Shown here in pieces: positions 22,558-33,604 of a DNA stretch of 64,000 nt. The stretch covers positions 13,935,501 to 13,999,500 of the forward strand of contig BSBM01000307.1 in the NCBI GenBank assembly GCA_027924585.1, written 5' to 3'. This DNA comes from Larix kaempferi (Eukaryota > Streptophyta > Pinopsida > Pinales > Pinaceae). The notes under the pieces were generated by a model that searched no databases, was not told the origin of the DNA, and saw only the letters and a list, made by a program, of their open reading frames with translations. Numbering within the stretch: position 1 is the stretch's first letter; every line of letters starts with the position of its first letter. The translations under genes and the position numbers were made by a program.

Positions 22558-22682
22558 TTTGAAGACAAGAGAAAGGAAATTGAGGAGCAGAACCGTAAGA
22601 GAATATTTGGTACAATGGAAAGATTTTCCAAGTGAGGATGCCACATGGGAAGATGAACAAATTTTTCAGCATCCTAATTTAT
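22558..22682 (+). pseudogene. RE6 chromodomain at the end of pol
   Basis: In one open frame up to the TAA at 22680-22682 I read KLRSRTVREYLVQWKDFPSE and DATWEDEQIFQHPNL. These are the conserved strands and helix of retroelement chromodomains (x-YLVKWKxxxxxxATWE). Chromodomains of this type guide integration to chromatin marks. Its presence places RE6 in the chromovirus branch. The microsatellite precedes it. Confidence 0.9.
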
Positions 22683-22706
22683 AATTTCTTTAGGGCAAGC
22701 AATCTT

Positions 22707-22719
22707 GGGTGGGGAGTAC
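22707..22719 (+). promoter_or_regulatory. RE6 polypurine tract
   Basis: GGGTGGGGAGTAC lies directly before the LTR start TGTAATGTCCCC; it would prime plus-strand DNA synthesis. Confidence 0.85.
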
Positions 22720-24422
22720 TGTAATGTCCCCATCCAAATAAATACTAGAAGAGAAACCCCAAATGGACATTATCTTGACATAAATCTATAAAAATGGGCT
22801 AAATAAATATTTACAATAGGAAAATAAGGTGGCACTTGGTCATGGAGGAACATTGGTGGTGTGGGACCCACACAAAGCAAGATTCCTCATGCCACATGGA
22901 ATCCTATTCTCACCCATTCAAATCCAAGGTGGAGTATAATGATTTTGGGTAGTTGGAAGGTCATTATACTTGGTATGACTCAATAAAGTTCGAATTGGAG
23001 TGGAATATTAACTCCCATGAAAGAGGAAGAGGCATTTTAGATATATTGAGACACTTGGGCTAGATTCCATAGCTTCTATGACAACAATGATGAAGATTCT
23101 ATAACACTTATGACAAGAATCAGACCTGATTTTTGACATCTGACCAATATGAAATGTAAGGACTAAAAATAGCCTCCAAGAGGGCGCACAAGGGAGTTAG
23201 GGCATCCAAATATCATCCTCATTCGAAATGGTGGAAGATGGAGACTAGCAATTGTTGCACAACTGGCACACATTGGAATCTCTTCCCAATTCGAGTTTGC
23301 ATGAATATTTTGGAAGGAATTCAAACCATGGAAGGCTTGGGAAGTTTTTTAAATACAAGAACAAATAAGGAGAGGGGATTTTCATCAATTCTCATTTTGC
23401 AAATTGGAGAGCATAGCTTTTCCATGCTAGTGGAGTGTTTACTCTACTTTCCTTAGTACCAATTTTGAGGGTGAAAGATTCCGATCCTAATTGGGAATTA
23501 GAGAGGCCATTCATAAATTTAATTTGGAGCTACAATGGAGTCATTTTTTTCAATTTGATGCTACAGGGATGCTCGTGATCTTCTCTTCTTCAACTTGCTT
23601 CCACACCTCTCTCACATTTCTCTTCATATTTTGGCTCTTGGAGAAAGGGCGCACTTGGTGACATGCTGATCTCTTTGGGGGAGATCTTGGGGACCCATTT
23701 ATTTGTAATATGATGTATTTTCTCTGTATTTTATGCTCATAAGAAACTCAGGTCTAAAATCCAAGTGAAACTATGTAAAAATGCCAAACTATGTATGAAT
23801 GGTGCCATTTTCCCCAATATCTTGTTGTGGGAGTTTGAAGTTACTTAGTTTCAATTTGTTTCAGTAAACCTATGTGATTTCATTTTTTATTGAGAGACAT
23901 TAATGTACTTAATAATTCTCTTGAACATTATGCAATTCATTGGAACAATTATCTCAAATTTCATAGCATGTGGTGGAGTTTTTCTAGCATTTCCCCCTAT
24001 GTGAAAATATGTTTACAAATCTTTGATTTATGGGAATTGAAGCAGCCTTTAGGAACTGATTAATGATGCATTTTGGAGCCCATTGAAGTCCTATACCTAT
24101 TCCATGTCTCTTTTCTGAAATTGTGCAGGGTCGTACTACATTTGAGAAGCCATTTGTGTCTCCTACCCTTGGTGGTTTGAACCTCGAATTTCCTAGTGAA
24201 TTTCCCTATTTTCTCTTGAACTTAAATGAATGTTGTAGAAGTATTTTGAGAGCTTCCAAGCATCCATAAGCTTCATTTTTATGTATTAACACCCTTCAAA
24301 CACCTTCAAAACCAATTCGGGGGCATTTGGAACCATTTGGAAGCATTTTTGTAACCACTATTGTAAGGGCCAAATTGGCCAAAAATTGCAATTTTTCCAA
24401 ATTTATTAAAAGGGACACTACA
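22720..24422 (+). repeat. RE6 3' LTR
   Basis: It starts TGTAATGTCCC and, 1.7 kb later, ends GGGACACTACA, which is the reverse complement of the start with one mismatch, the short inverted ends expected of an LTR. No second copy is in the window. No coding stretch lies inside; the end is inferred from the inverted ends and from RE7 coding sequence beginning immediately after. Confidence 0.75.
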
Positions 24423-25899
24423 ACTACAAACCTATGTGCAAATTAAATTTTACTGAAGAAGTATTGCATGGATTCTTATTGTTGGGGATGGGTATATGCA
24501 TGATATTCTTATATCATTCAAAATATTTTGAGATCCTAGCCTTTGATATAACATTCCCCAACCATTTTACCTCTAAAACAACAAAGATGCTCTTCTTGGG
24601 ATTGAGAGAAATGACATATTTTAAACATATTTCAAAGATATGTTTCAGTTTTTGTATATAGTTGGACCTTCTTCTGGAATATACAGTAACATCATCAAGG
24701 TAGGCCACGATGCTCTAGCCAATCGGTCCTCTGAAATATATGTCCATTTCCCGCTAGAAAGTAGCTCATGAATTACTAAACTAAATGGAATCATTTGGTA
24801 GGAAAATGCTCCCAAATTTGTGTGAAAAGTGGTTTTCAATCAATTAGGTGTAGCTACCAAGTCTTTATTGTAGAAATAAAACTTGATTAATAGAGAAAAC
24901 ATTTCAACGCTAGAGACTAGTTGTAGAATTTTCTCCATACAAGCAATACGATAGTTATATTTGTCAAACCGTTTGTTCAAATTTCAAGAATATATACACA
25001 ACCTTATTTCTGTATATTTCTTCTAGAGAGGTATTATATTTGCAACCAAGTGGAGTGATGAAATTTGAAGATGATCTTGGAAACCATAATTTTTTTCAAC
25101 TCTTTTTGTGCGAGTGGCTCAACGTTTGAATGCACTTTTCATATTTTTTGCTAAAAAGGCTTCATGCCTTCTTTGAGTAGAATGGCATGCTATATTATCC
25201 TTGTAAAATATGTCTTGAGATTGTTGTAAGTCTAGGTGAAGACATCTATGTACTTCTTAAATAATTTAACTTATGCTTGTTTTTATTTGTGGACAACAAG
25301 CTCCTAGATTGATGGTTTTAGGGTATCTTCAGTGCCTAGGTTGATCTATTCATGGCTAATGGAAGAGTTGTTTATCTTGACATTCACAGGTTTTTTGAAC
25401 CTGGAGTGCAAATTAAATAATTTTTTGAATATCAAAACTCCCTTAGGTATTGTGTTACCATTCACATCAATCATACCATCTCTATGATTCTTTAATTTTT
25501 CCCGATGTTCCTCATCATCTATAATTGTTCTTTACAATGTACCATTATAAGTGAGGAAGTTGATAATTTTCTCATGGTCATTGAAAAATCTCAAATCCGT
25601 CACATTATCTAATATTCAAGGCCAAAAAATGAGTTCAACAAAATACTTTCATTCAAAGGGATGCTTATGGAATCATCATTAGCTATAGTGTCAGTAGCTA
25701 CATTTTTACAATGAGAAATGGAGGTGATATTAAATGCATCAAAATTTCTAATTAAATTCCAAGCTTCTAGTTGATAATTTCGTAAGTGAGGGGAAATCCA
25801 ATGTATATGATTTATTATTTTTCTAAGGATAATTTTAGAGTCACCGGAAAATTTTAATCATTTTAAGTTAATGTTGATAGCATTTTTCAAACCTTAAAT
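24423..25899 (-). pseudogene. RE7: old RE4-related pol fragment (aRNH, linker, RT)
   Basis: The minus strand carries, from right to left, an aRNH remnant (about 25860-25640: DSKIILRKIINHIHWISPHL, later CKNVATDTIAN), a protease-RT linker near 25300-25240 that matches RE4 at 7320-7400, and RT from about 25100 to 24430. RT pieces include FHTNLGAFSYQMIPF (near 24830), AYLDDVTVYSRRRSNYIQK with an intact YLDD box (near 24700), and thumb-like IPIPNNK near 24480. Many stops and indels show it is older than RE4. RE6 cuts it on the left and the RE5 LTR cuts it on the right. The placement of aRNH before RT agrees with RE4. Confidence 0.7.
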
Positions 25900-25904
25900 C
25901 AAGG

Positions 25905-26552
25905 TGTTAGCACTCAAAATTACCCTAAGGTTGTGGGAAAGGTATCTTCAAGGTAACACAGAAAACCAACTTTAGGAAAGAGAGCTAGCTTCTTTCTTTC
26001 CAGAGAGGGATCTCTCACTGATTGTTTAACAATGCCATATATATGAATGAGAATTAAAATCAGATTGTTGTTTGGTTGAAACAAGATAAGCATTCATTGG
26101 GAAATGGAGTCAAACAAACAATTATATCAAATTACAGTGTTGTTGAATGGAATTTCATAACAAAGGCAAGATAGCCATTCAATCAAAGTCAAAATTCTTT
26201 GGTCTGGTGGAGGAGAATAAATAAAGAATAGTCCATTAACATGAGCATCTAACAAGGATGAATTCAATGTTAACTTTAGAGGAAATATTTGGTGAACATC
26301 TGAAATAATAGACATAGCATATGAATATGAATTCTGCAATATTAAACACTCCTTTCAGACATGAAGGAAAAGATTATGGAAGTAATAAAATGGAAACACA
26401 TTCACATAAGATAGGGAAACATAGTGCAACATAAGCAAAACATGTATCTCTGCCAAAATCCAGCTTCAACGCTGTGATTTTTATTGAAAATGAGTTTCAA
26501 AATACAAGGCCCAGTTCTCTCGGGGTCAATCCTTTTCCCTTTCTATTACATG

Positions 26553-26591
<39 letters not shown>

Positions 26592-26805
26592 TCAGCCCTG
26601 ACGCTGGAATCACCCTAACAGAAAGTTGTTACTAATGTGATGACACTCATATAGATATTTCCATCACCCTTGAGAATTAGTTACAACAAAATAACAAATG
26701 CTGACAAATAGGCTTAACTGCATTTAAAAGCATCACTGAGCATTTACTTGCCAGTAATAGATTCTAGTAAATAGTCAAAAACCTAAGTAACTAATTCTTC
26801 AGGAT
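25905..26805 (-). repeat. RE5 3' LTR (minus strand)
   Basis: On the minus strand this segment starts near a purine-rich tract (GAAGATTGTGGAGATTG, 26807-26823) that follows the stop codon of the RE5 ORF3, and ends GAGTGCTAACA at 25905 where RE7 aRNH sequence begins. It contains an AT-rich TATA-like repeat (26556-26590), a minus-strand AATAAAAATC poly(A)-like site near 26475, and no coding region. The exact start (26801 or 26808) is uncertain, and the partner LTR would be outside the window, so this is inferred from position. Confidence 0.6.
26556..26590. repeat. (TA)n microsatellite in the RE5 LTR
   Basis: A run of about 17 TA units. On the minus strand it lies where a TATA region would be expected in the LTR, about 80-110 bases before the poly(A)-like site. 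Confidence 0.95.
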
Positions 26806-26830
26806 GCAATCTCCACAATCTTCAGAATCT

Positions 26831-26899
26831 TTATGCATGCAGTGTTAATTTGGCTTTTCCATATTTCTCCACAAGCTTCCATTGGTCGAAAGTTGGCAA
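26831..26899 (-). pseudogene. RE5 ORF3 last codons, left of RE1
   Basis: After removing RE1 and one target duplication, the minus-strand frame of the ORF3 copy at 60915 continues here for 23 more codons (including QWKLVEKYGKAKLTLHA) to a TAA at 26831-26833. This shows that RE1 sits inside the 3' end of ORF3 and gives the true ORF3 C-terminus, which is missing at the left copy (550-3803). Confidence 0.75.
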
Positions 26900-27590
26900 T
26901 GTTACACCTAAATCTTACCATCATGAGACTTAGTGTATATTCCCTTGAAGTATCCATGATCAGGAAGTCAATTTGAAAGAGTTGTTGATCCTTTATCCTA
27001 AAAATCTAGGTGGATCGTCGCAACTTGATCTCTTCCACCTTGCGATGACCAGGATCATCATAGGTTCCTCCTTGATAGAGTGTGACGATGTAGCATATTG
27101 TCCTTATACAGCCTGGGCCGACCTCATCTGTCTCCTGTTTCCCTATTACAACTTGCGACGATGTCAGGTAATTGGATAAAAGGAAGCTTCGAGCGATTCC
27201 TCGAAGGAGGATGACTTGGCTCTCTATCCCTAACTTAAAGGTTGATATGTCCTTTGGTTCCTCCATCATTGGGAAGATCCCTTAGTCCTCTCCCACTAAT
27301 CCTCAACTCATTTCTATCCTCCTAGTCCTATTTATATGAGGCTCCTCTTCACTCCAAGGGGAGGAAGTCTATTGTACTTACATGCTGGTGAAATTAGCTT
27401 AGGAGATCTCTATTCATCTCTTGGGAGATCTATACTTCCTTTGGAGGCTTTGGCATTGGCTTGTTGGAGAAGGATTGCTACGTTAAGCCTTGGTTGTAAT
27501 CGCTTCCTTCTATGTACTTTCCCTTTTTATACAGTAATATAAATGTTGATGTGTATGTAACTTCGGAATGTATTTCACATATATGTATAT

Positions 27591-27676
27591 TGTATTCCTA
27601 TAGAGATGTTATTATTCCTCTATACGGAAGTGGTTGTATTCCTATAGAGATGTTATTATTCCTCTATACGGAAGTG
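27591..27676 (+). repeat. S1 tandem repeat 1, period 44, two copies
   Basis: TGTATTCCTATAGAGATG...CTATACGGAAGTG occurs at 27591-27632 and identically at 27635-27676. Confidence 0.95.
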
Positions 27677-27756
27677 TCGTCATTTATATTGTAAGTGTCA
27701 TAACGTATACTTGATGGGTTATTAGACCACCTTGTTGTTGTCGGCTCTGTATAATT

Positions 27757-27888
27757 CATGTGGGTCAAAGGGTTATTAGACCACCCTATTGGGGGTCAGC
27801 CATGTGGGTCAAAGGGTTATTAGACCACCCTATTGGGGGTCAGCCATGTGGGTCAAAGGGTTATTAGACCACCCTAGTGGGCATCGAC
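27757..27888 (+). repeat. S1 tandem repeat 2, period 44, three copies
   Basis: CATGTGGGTCAAAGGGTTAT... starts at 27757, 27801 and 27845; the first two copies are identical and the third diverges near its end. A degenerate further copy precedes it (about 27716-27756). Confidence 0.95.
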
Positions 27889-27958
27889 CCAGTTAGCATT
27901 ATGTTAAGTGGTTAAGTTGAAGCTGACCTAGTTCAGTAAAGGTCAAGTCAAGTTAGTG

Positions 27959-27966
27959 TATAAATA
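27959..27966 (+). promoter_or_regulatory. S1 TATA box
   Basis: TATAAATA is followed within 40 bases by a CT-rich start-site-like stretch (TCTCTCTCAATTTAC). Confidence 0.75.
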
Positions 27967-28613
27967 GAGAGTGTGTCTCTCTCAATTTACACATTCTATT
28001 CTCTCACTCACACTTGGGAGAGTGGCGCACTTGTGGAGGAGGAGGCTCTACTGCTAGGAGAAGACTATCTCTTATATTCTGGTTGTATCATTGCTCTATC
28101 TATCTCTGAGGAAGTTATTGGGGTTTTTCACCTTTATGGTTTTCCCCAAGTAAACTCTGTGTGTCTTGTGTGCTTGCATTATTATGTCCATGATTGATAT
28201 GTTGTAGATTTGTTGTACATGTTGTTCTCTCAGTTAAGATCTTAGATCAGATTGAAGTAAATTCTGAAAATTTAACAATAAATGCTTTCCACCAAATGTT
28301 GTTGCATTCATGATGTTTGTGTAGTTTTCCTTCTTAACTGCCTACTTAGATCTATTAATGTTTAGATGCATTTTACTACTTGTGTTGTTCTATATGTCTT
28401 GACAGGTTTTACAGCTGAATCTGAAGACCATAAAGCTTGGAACAACATCAAGAAGAAAGGATCCGCGATCTGAAAGGTAAGGCATCTAGTCATCGATCTC
28501 TAATTAGATCTAGGAAAGTTATTTCATATTCTGTCTCATTTGTTCTAGGATTGCATTAAGCTAGGGAGATCATGCCTTGAGTCCTCTCTTGGTAGATTTT
28601 CCAATAACAAATT

Positions 28614-28631
28614 TGGTGACCATACTGGGGA
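28614..28631 (+). promoter_or_regulatory. RE1 primer-binding site
   Basis: TGGTGACCATACTGGGGA begins four bases after the 5' LTR, as in RE2 (TGGCGACCATACTAGGGA, 34934-34951). Its 18 bases correspond to a tRNA 3' end up to the base after position 58. Confidence 0.85.
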
Positions 28632-28696
28632 TCGAACCCAGAATCTTTGGTTTCGCAGACTCGGAGTTACCTCCGTATCAACCACTCCCAAGTCGT
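28632..28696 (-). other. tRNA-like sequence continuing beyond the RE1 primer-binding site
   Basis: Read on the minus strand, the primer-binding site and its continuation give a perfect T arm (CTGGG, loop TTCGATC, CCCAG; 28625-28641) next to a 7-base acceptor strand, A73 and CCA. Further on are a B-box-like GGTTCGATCC and an A-box-like AGTGGTTGA. The middle does not fold into a normal anticodon arm, and the 5' acceptor strand pairs only at four positions. I therefore do not call a tRNA gene. RE2 lacks this continuation. Confidence 0.5.
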
Positions 28697-28699
28697 TAT

Positions 28700-28914
28700 T
28701 TATATTTTGACTCACCGGAATCATCCACGCAACACGTGACCACTTCTGAATCTGGTCAACCCTCAATTCCTACACATATTCCCCTTAGACATGAGACCAG
28801 TTCTATACCTCAATCGACCCAGCCTATTGTCAACAGTCCAACACACATGTTACTACCATGTTTATGTTACCCATTCCTCCCTCACCCTAAAACTCACGGG
28901 GAGGATACTCCTTA
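28700..28914 (+). pseudogene. RE1 gag, first fragment
   Basis: The frame reads YFDSPESSTQHVTTSESGQP and continues through a Pro-rich stretch that matches RE2 gag from 37690 (YFGSPEAPHHMTTNETGQPS). The gag start and leader present in RE2 (34930-37690) are missing here, so the primer-binding site is joined almost directly to mid-gag. S2 cuts it at 28914. Confidence 0.75.
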
Positions 28915-31900
28915 TGTCACGAACCCAAAATTTCATAAAAATTTAAAACTTTTCTAAGTGTCTAAAATGCCACTAAAATATATGCGGAACCATAAAGTGT
29001 GGGTTTACTTTCTTTAAATATTGCTTACAAATAATTATAACTCTTCGAATACATAACTCTTCTAATTTCAATACATGGTTTTCTTCCTTTAAACCAATTA
29101 ACTCTTCTTATGTGTGCACCAGATACAACCTTAAAAACCATAGACCAAGAAACCATAGACAACTATATTTAAGCCCCATATTTCTTTTAATCCATTCATT
29201 CAGTTATTCATCAAATTTATAAAATGCACTTCAAGATGGTAATTCATTTTCAAGAAGCATGTACATCTTTTATCCGTTAATTGTACCAATACAACAACCT
29301 AAAAAGGTAACAACATAATCATAATCATAAGGGAAACATATTAGCAATATACATCATATAAACAACCAACTTTCTAACTGAATCGTATACTTCAAAGTAA
29401 TCATAAACATTTTAAGAAAGAAGCAAGTACTCAAACATAAAGACACATTGAGGAACATCATAAGAGACAAAATATAACGTGGTTCACCCGTACACGGGCT
29501 AGTCCACAAAGGTGTGTGTGCATCTTTTATTATTCTTTAAAGGAATCAGGGATTACAATCCAGCAACATTGTTGCGATAAATCTCCTTCTAAAATCTCGA
29601 AGCCTTTCATCACAAGGCTGCAATATCTAATTACAATTTCCTTGAGAGTTTTCCAAAATAAAAACTCCCTTAAAAGTTTGTGTGTAACATCATAACTTTT
29701 AAGTAACTTATTAACAACACTCATGTTGCAAGTGTCACAATTCACTTTCTCCAGGGGATCTCTCTCCCTCTTAGAGATATTTCTTGCATCCAAAAAGGTA
29801 AGTACCTACATAGGGAGGTATTCCAAAACCCTGCGCAATTCTTAAAAGCGTTCATAATTTAATATATAGCATTAAAAAAAAAAAAACTATAAAGGGTTGT
29901 AATTCCATATCCTGGTACATCTTTCACTGACATTCAACCTTCATTATATAATACTATATATATTATATATATATACAAAATACCTCACCCTATTTTCTTT
30001 TTCTCATACTAAGGTAATAAAGAAAAACCATAACTTGAATTAATACTTATAAAATGTGAGATTTATTTACAAAGTAATGTATTTCATAACAAAAGATTGG
30101 CATCCTTTGGGATCGAGTGTTGACTACCAACGTAGTGACCCTTCTTTCTCATATTGTTTATTATTAGCACCATAATGAAAGCTTCAACTAAACATATCTA
30201 GTATCCAGTTCTATGGAACTCAAATGTCATTGTCACGGGTCAAGTTACTATAATATATACATATGGTTATATCAGCATGTTTTGTTGGTAACTATCAAAA
30301 GTTAACGAGTTTAAGGCTCGGCCTTTATACTTGTAAGTATGTGTATGATACAACCTACCAGGATCTAAGCCCTTTTGTGGTACAAAGGAAAAACGTAAAA
30401 GGGAAAATACTCTTTTGTGATAAATAAAGAAAACTTAGTAGAGCCCAAGTTTTAATGCTAAGGCAGAGACGTAACTCTGCTCTAACAAACCTATGTTATC
30501 ATATTTTGAATATATAATAACAACACAACAAGTCAAACCTAAAAAACTACCCTACGGAACTCGATGGCGAAGGGTTCTTTCATAAAATAAAACACATACT
30601 ACAAGGAACAATAACTTCAAACTTGTAGAGGAGGATCATGGTGTCCAAAATTTTAAACAAGCATTTATGCAGAGACTGATGTGAATTATGGTTCTAACAA
30701 AGGATACTCTATCGACCAATTAATATGCGAAAACAGTAAGGCTTAACCCAAATGAATAATACGGGAAAAACAACCTTTGCAGTGGAATATAAAAGTATTC
30801 CAAGATCAGGCAGCATCGAAATAGAGATCAATCGGTTCATAAATGTGGTAGTAGGGAATAATAAGGTTACTGAGGCTTACGGATCTGCCTGTATTCTACA
30901 ACCATGATACAGAGATTTATCATTTAAAAGAAAAATCGGCCAGCTTAAAGTCTATCACAAGGAAATCCAAGGATCTACGCAAATAAATTTAAAACATTGA
31001 AGACAGAAAGAAAAGCGTATAATAGAGAGTCACCATATCTAGTGCTACGGTTCAATACACGAAAACAAAATAAAAGAAACTACGCCACTAATTTCTGTTC
31101 TACGGTGATCTCATCGCACAGAAGTCTTGTAGCAATAAACTATACAAACAAAAGACCCCTACAGGGATTTGGATTTGCGCCAATCCTTCCTTCCCTAAAT
31201 TGTGGTATACAGAAAAATCAAGAATCTAGAAATATGTAAAAACCTACAACTCTTATTTCCCCAGACCTGAATATTTAAAGAGCATAACTGCAACGCAATT
31301 GCCTGGTTGAACTCAGTGCTATCCCCATTCTCTACAAGGTTTCTATTCAGAGAGTTTAGAAATATAGTAAACAACAACGATTATGCATAAATGTTCAGAG
31401 AATTAGTTTGATGAATATATGTCTCCCTAGAGTAAGGATTGTAAGTGTTACTTACATCCAGATCGAACTCCCAAACCCAAACCACACAGGCTTTGCATTT
31501 CTCGGGGGAGTGCATGCGCCAGAGCAATTGCAGAGCACCCCTCCTCTGATTGAGCAATTGCAGAGCACCCCTCCTCTAATTTCACCAATATTCGTTTTCT
31601 CTTTTTCCGAAAACATCTCCTAGCTCTCTTCTTTTCTCTTTTCTCCTTTCCTACTCCCTCCCCCTATGTCTTTTCCTGCATGTAATTTATCTCCTTCGCA
31701 AAGATCCATACTTCTCGGGTTTTCCCCTTTTATGTGAAGTCGCAGCAGTAGTTCCTGGAGTTTGGTTTTCTAGAAAACAGCCCTGAGCCATCGTGGGAGC
31801 ATCTATACCCGAGACTTACTAACTCTAAGATAACTATTTAAATCCCTAGATAATACACCAACGAATCACAGCGATACAAAATATCACATAACCACTCGTT

Positions 31901-33604
31901 ACTAGACAGAGATCTCTCAGATATATGGAGGTCACAAGATTTGCAAATAAATCCATAACTAAAAATGCAGGATAAACAAAGATACCAATAACAATGCGTT
32001 CATTTAGTGCAGAGATTCTCTACTAAAATGCGCACAACCAGTCTCTATAATTTCTATGTATGCAATCCATTCCAATTTTTTTTTTAAAAGCTAGAGTAAC
32101 ATTTTATTACCTCTATTCACAAAGATGGATCTACTCTAACGCCGAGATGGTTCATCTATCAGTAGATATACTCCACTCTGTCGCAGAGGTGGATCACCTC
32201 TCCCGCCGATATGGTTCCTCCTTCTCTGTCATCTCCTCTCGCCGAGATGATCCATGTCTCCTGTAGAGGTGCTCTTCTACTTATGCGCAGAGATAACACT
32301 CTATCCTATTCTCCCCCTTCAAACCCTACACCGGGACGTCATAACTCTCACTCAGAGATGGCAGTTACATCCACTACGACCCCATGCTATGATATTCAAA
32401 GCGCTTGCCTCCACTATGGAGTGTCCGCCTAGTTGAGGCAAAGATACCATTGCCGAGTGTGGTTCAAACTTATAAAATCATAGTGAAGTAACGGCCAAAT
32501 GGCACCTCATGGATTGGGATTCTCGTATAAGGAGACAAGTTCCCGTAACTTCCTCAACCACGTTTTCTGGAGTGGCTATCCGCAATTTACTATCTTCATC
32601 ATGCCAGAACTATTCTCTGTGTGTAAGTGCTCTAAATAAATTTACACAAGCATCTTGAAATTACGTTTCCTCAAGTATAAACCCGACGAAACCTTTTAAA
32701 AGGGCCCTTTCCAAAATGCTTAACGAGAAAGACCTTACCTCCTATTCCTCATGAGCTTAATGGATTATATGTAACTCCAACTACCATAGTGTTAAATAAC
32801 AAAACACAATTCCCTTATATATATATATAAGAAAAACAAACTCTTTATTTGTGTCTTTATTTGTGCATGTTGAAACTCGTCCATATATATATTTATATAT
32901 GCAAGTCCAAAAAATCATTGCCTTCACTCAAACTATTATAGTAACTCTTACTATAATATTAATATATATATGCTTTATTATGTCAACTTCTTCTTACTTG
33001 CAAAGTGTAAATTATAGATAACCATACTAATAATCCAAGGGTTTATCTTGGATTATGACTTATTCTCACTTTGAGTTTAGTTATGGTTTCCTCTTAGGTA
33101 TATAACATATATATATACATAATTGAATTACAAATATTATTTCAAATAAATAATTCTTCACTATATAAAAGCTATAATCTATATTTGTCATTTGTAAGCC
33201 TTAACAAAAATTCTCCTATCTTCCCACGTATTTAAGTAAATTGGGGTATTATTAAATAAATCAAATGGTTCAAATAACCATTTAGTCTATGTAGCGATAA
33301 TAGTTACTCCCATCGATATAGGTTTATAATAATATGTCATTGTGTTTATTCGCCGCATTCTTAACCTAGGAAGATGACCAACCATCCTTATTAGTTATTC
33401 CTCTAGTGAACTTAGTTGACTGACGTTGTCGCATCGTCATCTTTTAATATCCTACCACTTAGGGATTAGGTTTTAAAATAACACTTAAGGATCATAATAT
33501 TAGTCTCATGGTCTACTGGTGGGGCCTTGGCCTTGAGCTCCTCACCAGGGCCATACAAAATTACAAAAATAATAATAATAGGTTAATTTTGGAGGGATGT
33601 TACA
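28915..33604 (+). mobile_element. S2: 4.7-kb solo-LTR-like insertion in RE1 gag
   Basis: The segment starts TGTCACGAACCCAAAATTTC, ends GGAGGGATGTTACA and is flanked by CCTTA (28910-28914 and 33605-33609). Gag sequence continues on both sides. Starts of the TGTCACGA type with ends of the GGGATGTTACA type are known from long LTRs of the Del/Tekay branch of plant chromoviruses. The 4.7-kb interior is AT-rich, has no convincing coding region on either strand, no primer-binding site and no internal direct repeat that I can find, so a very long solo LTR fits best. A non-autonomous element with undetected LTRs is the alternative. Confidence 0.75.

Larger units (their letters stand above)
19880..24422 (+). 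mobile_element. RE6: 5'-truncated chromovirus (Ty3/gypsy with chromodomain)
   Basis: On the plus strand RT, RNase H, integrase and a chromodomain run in order to a polypurine tract (22707-22719) and a 3' LTR (22720-24422). Gag, protease, the 5' LTR and the start of the RT linker are missing, so the element was truncated at about 19880, where it meets RE4. Right of the LTR (24423) RE7 sequence resumes inside its RT gene, which suggests RE6 originally inserted there. Confidence 0.85.
27544..28277 (+). mobile_element. S1: 734-bp solo LTR in the RE1 5' LTR
   Basis: The segment starts TGTTGATGTG, ends AATTTAACA and is flanked by ATAAA (27539-27543 and 28278-28282); it is absent from the other two LTR copies. 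TG...CA ends, a 5-bp duplication and a canonical TATAAATA at 27959-27966 identify a solo LTR, in plus orientation. The size and ends would suit a Ty1/copia-type element, which is a guess. The interior shows two 44-bp-period tandem arrays and no coding region. Confidence 0.85.
26900..28609 (+). repeat. RE1 5' LTR, interrupted by S1
   Basis: It aligns with 59941-60914 on both sides of the S1 insertion. I counted about 36 differences in about 513 compared bases. It ends AATAACA, followed by AATT and the primer-binding site. A TATA-like TATTTATATGAGG lies near 27328. Confidence 0.9.

Noticed and set aside
22280-22672. Minus-strand ORFs rich in Tyr, Ile and Leu that look like membrane proteins
   Set aside because: They are translations of the A/T microsatellite in RE6.
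27591-27888. CRISPR-like array
   Set aside because: The repeats are contiguous 44-bp tandem units without spacers, inside a plant solo LTR.
28614-28696. A tRNA gene on the minus strand
   Set aside because: T arm and acceptor 3' strand are perfect but no normal anticodon arm can be folded and the 5' acceptor strand pairs poorly; it also starts exactly at the primer-binding site.
29530-29793. 87-codon minus-strand ORF in S2
   Set aside because: No family resemblance, no second copy, and composition like the surrounding noncoding DNA.
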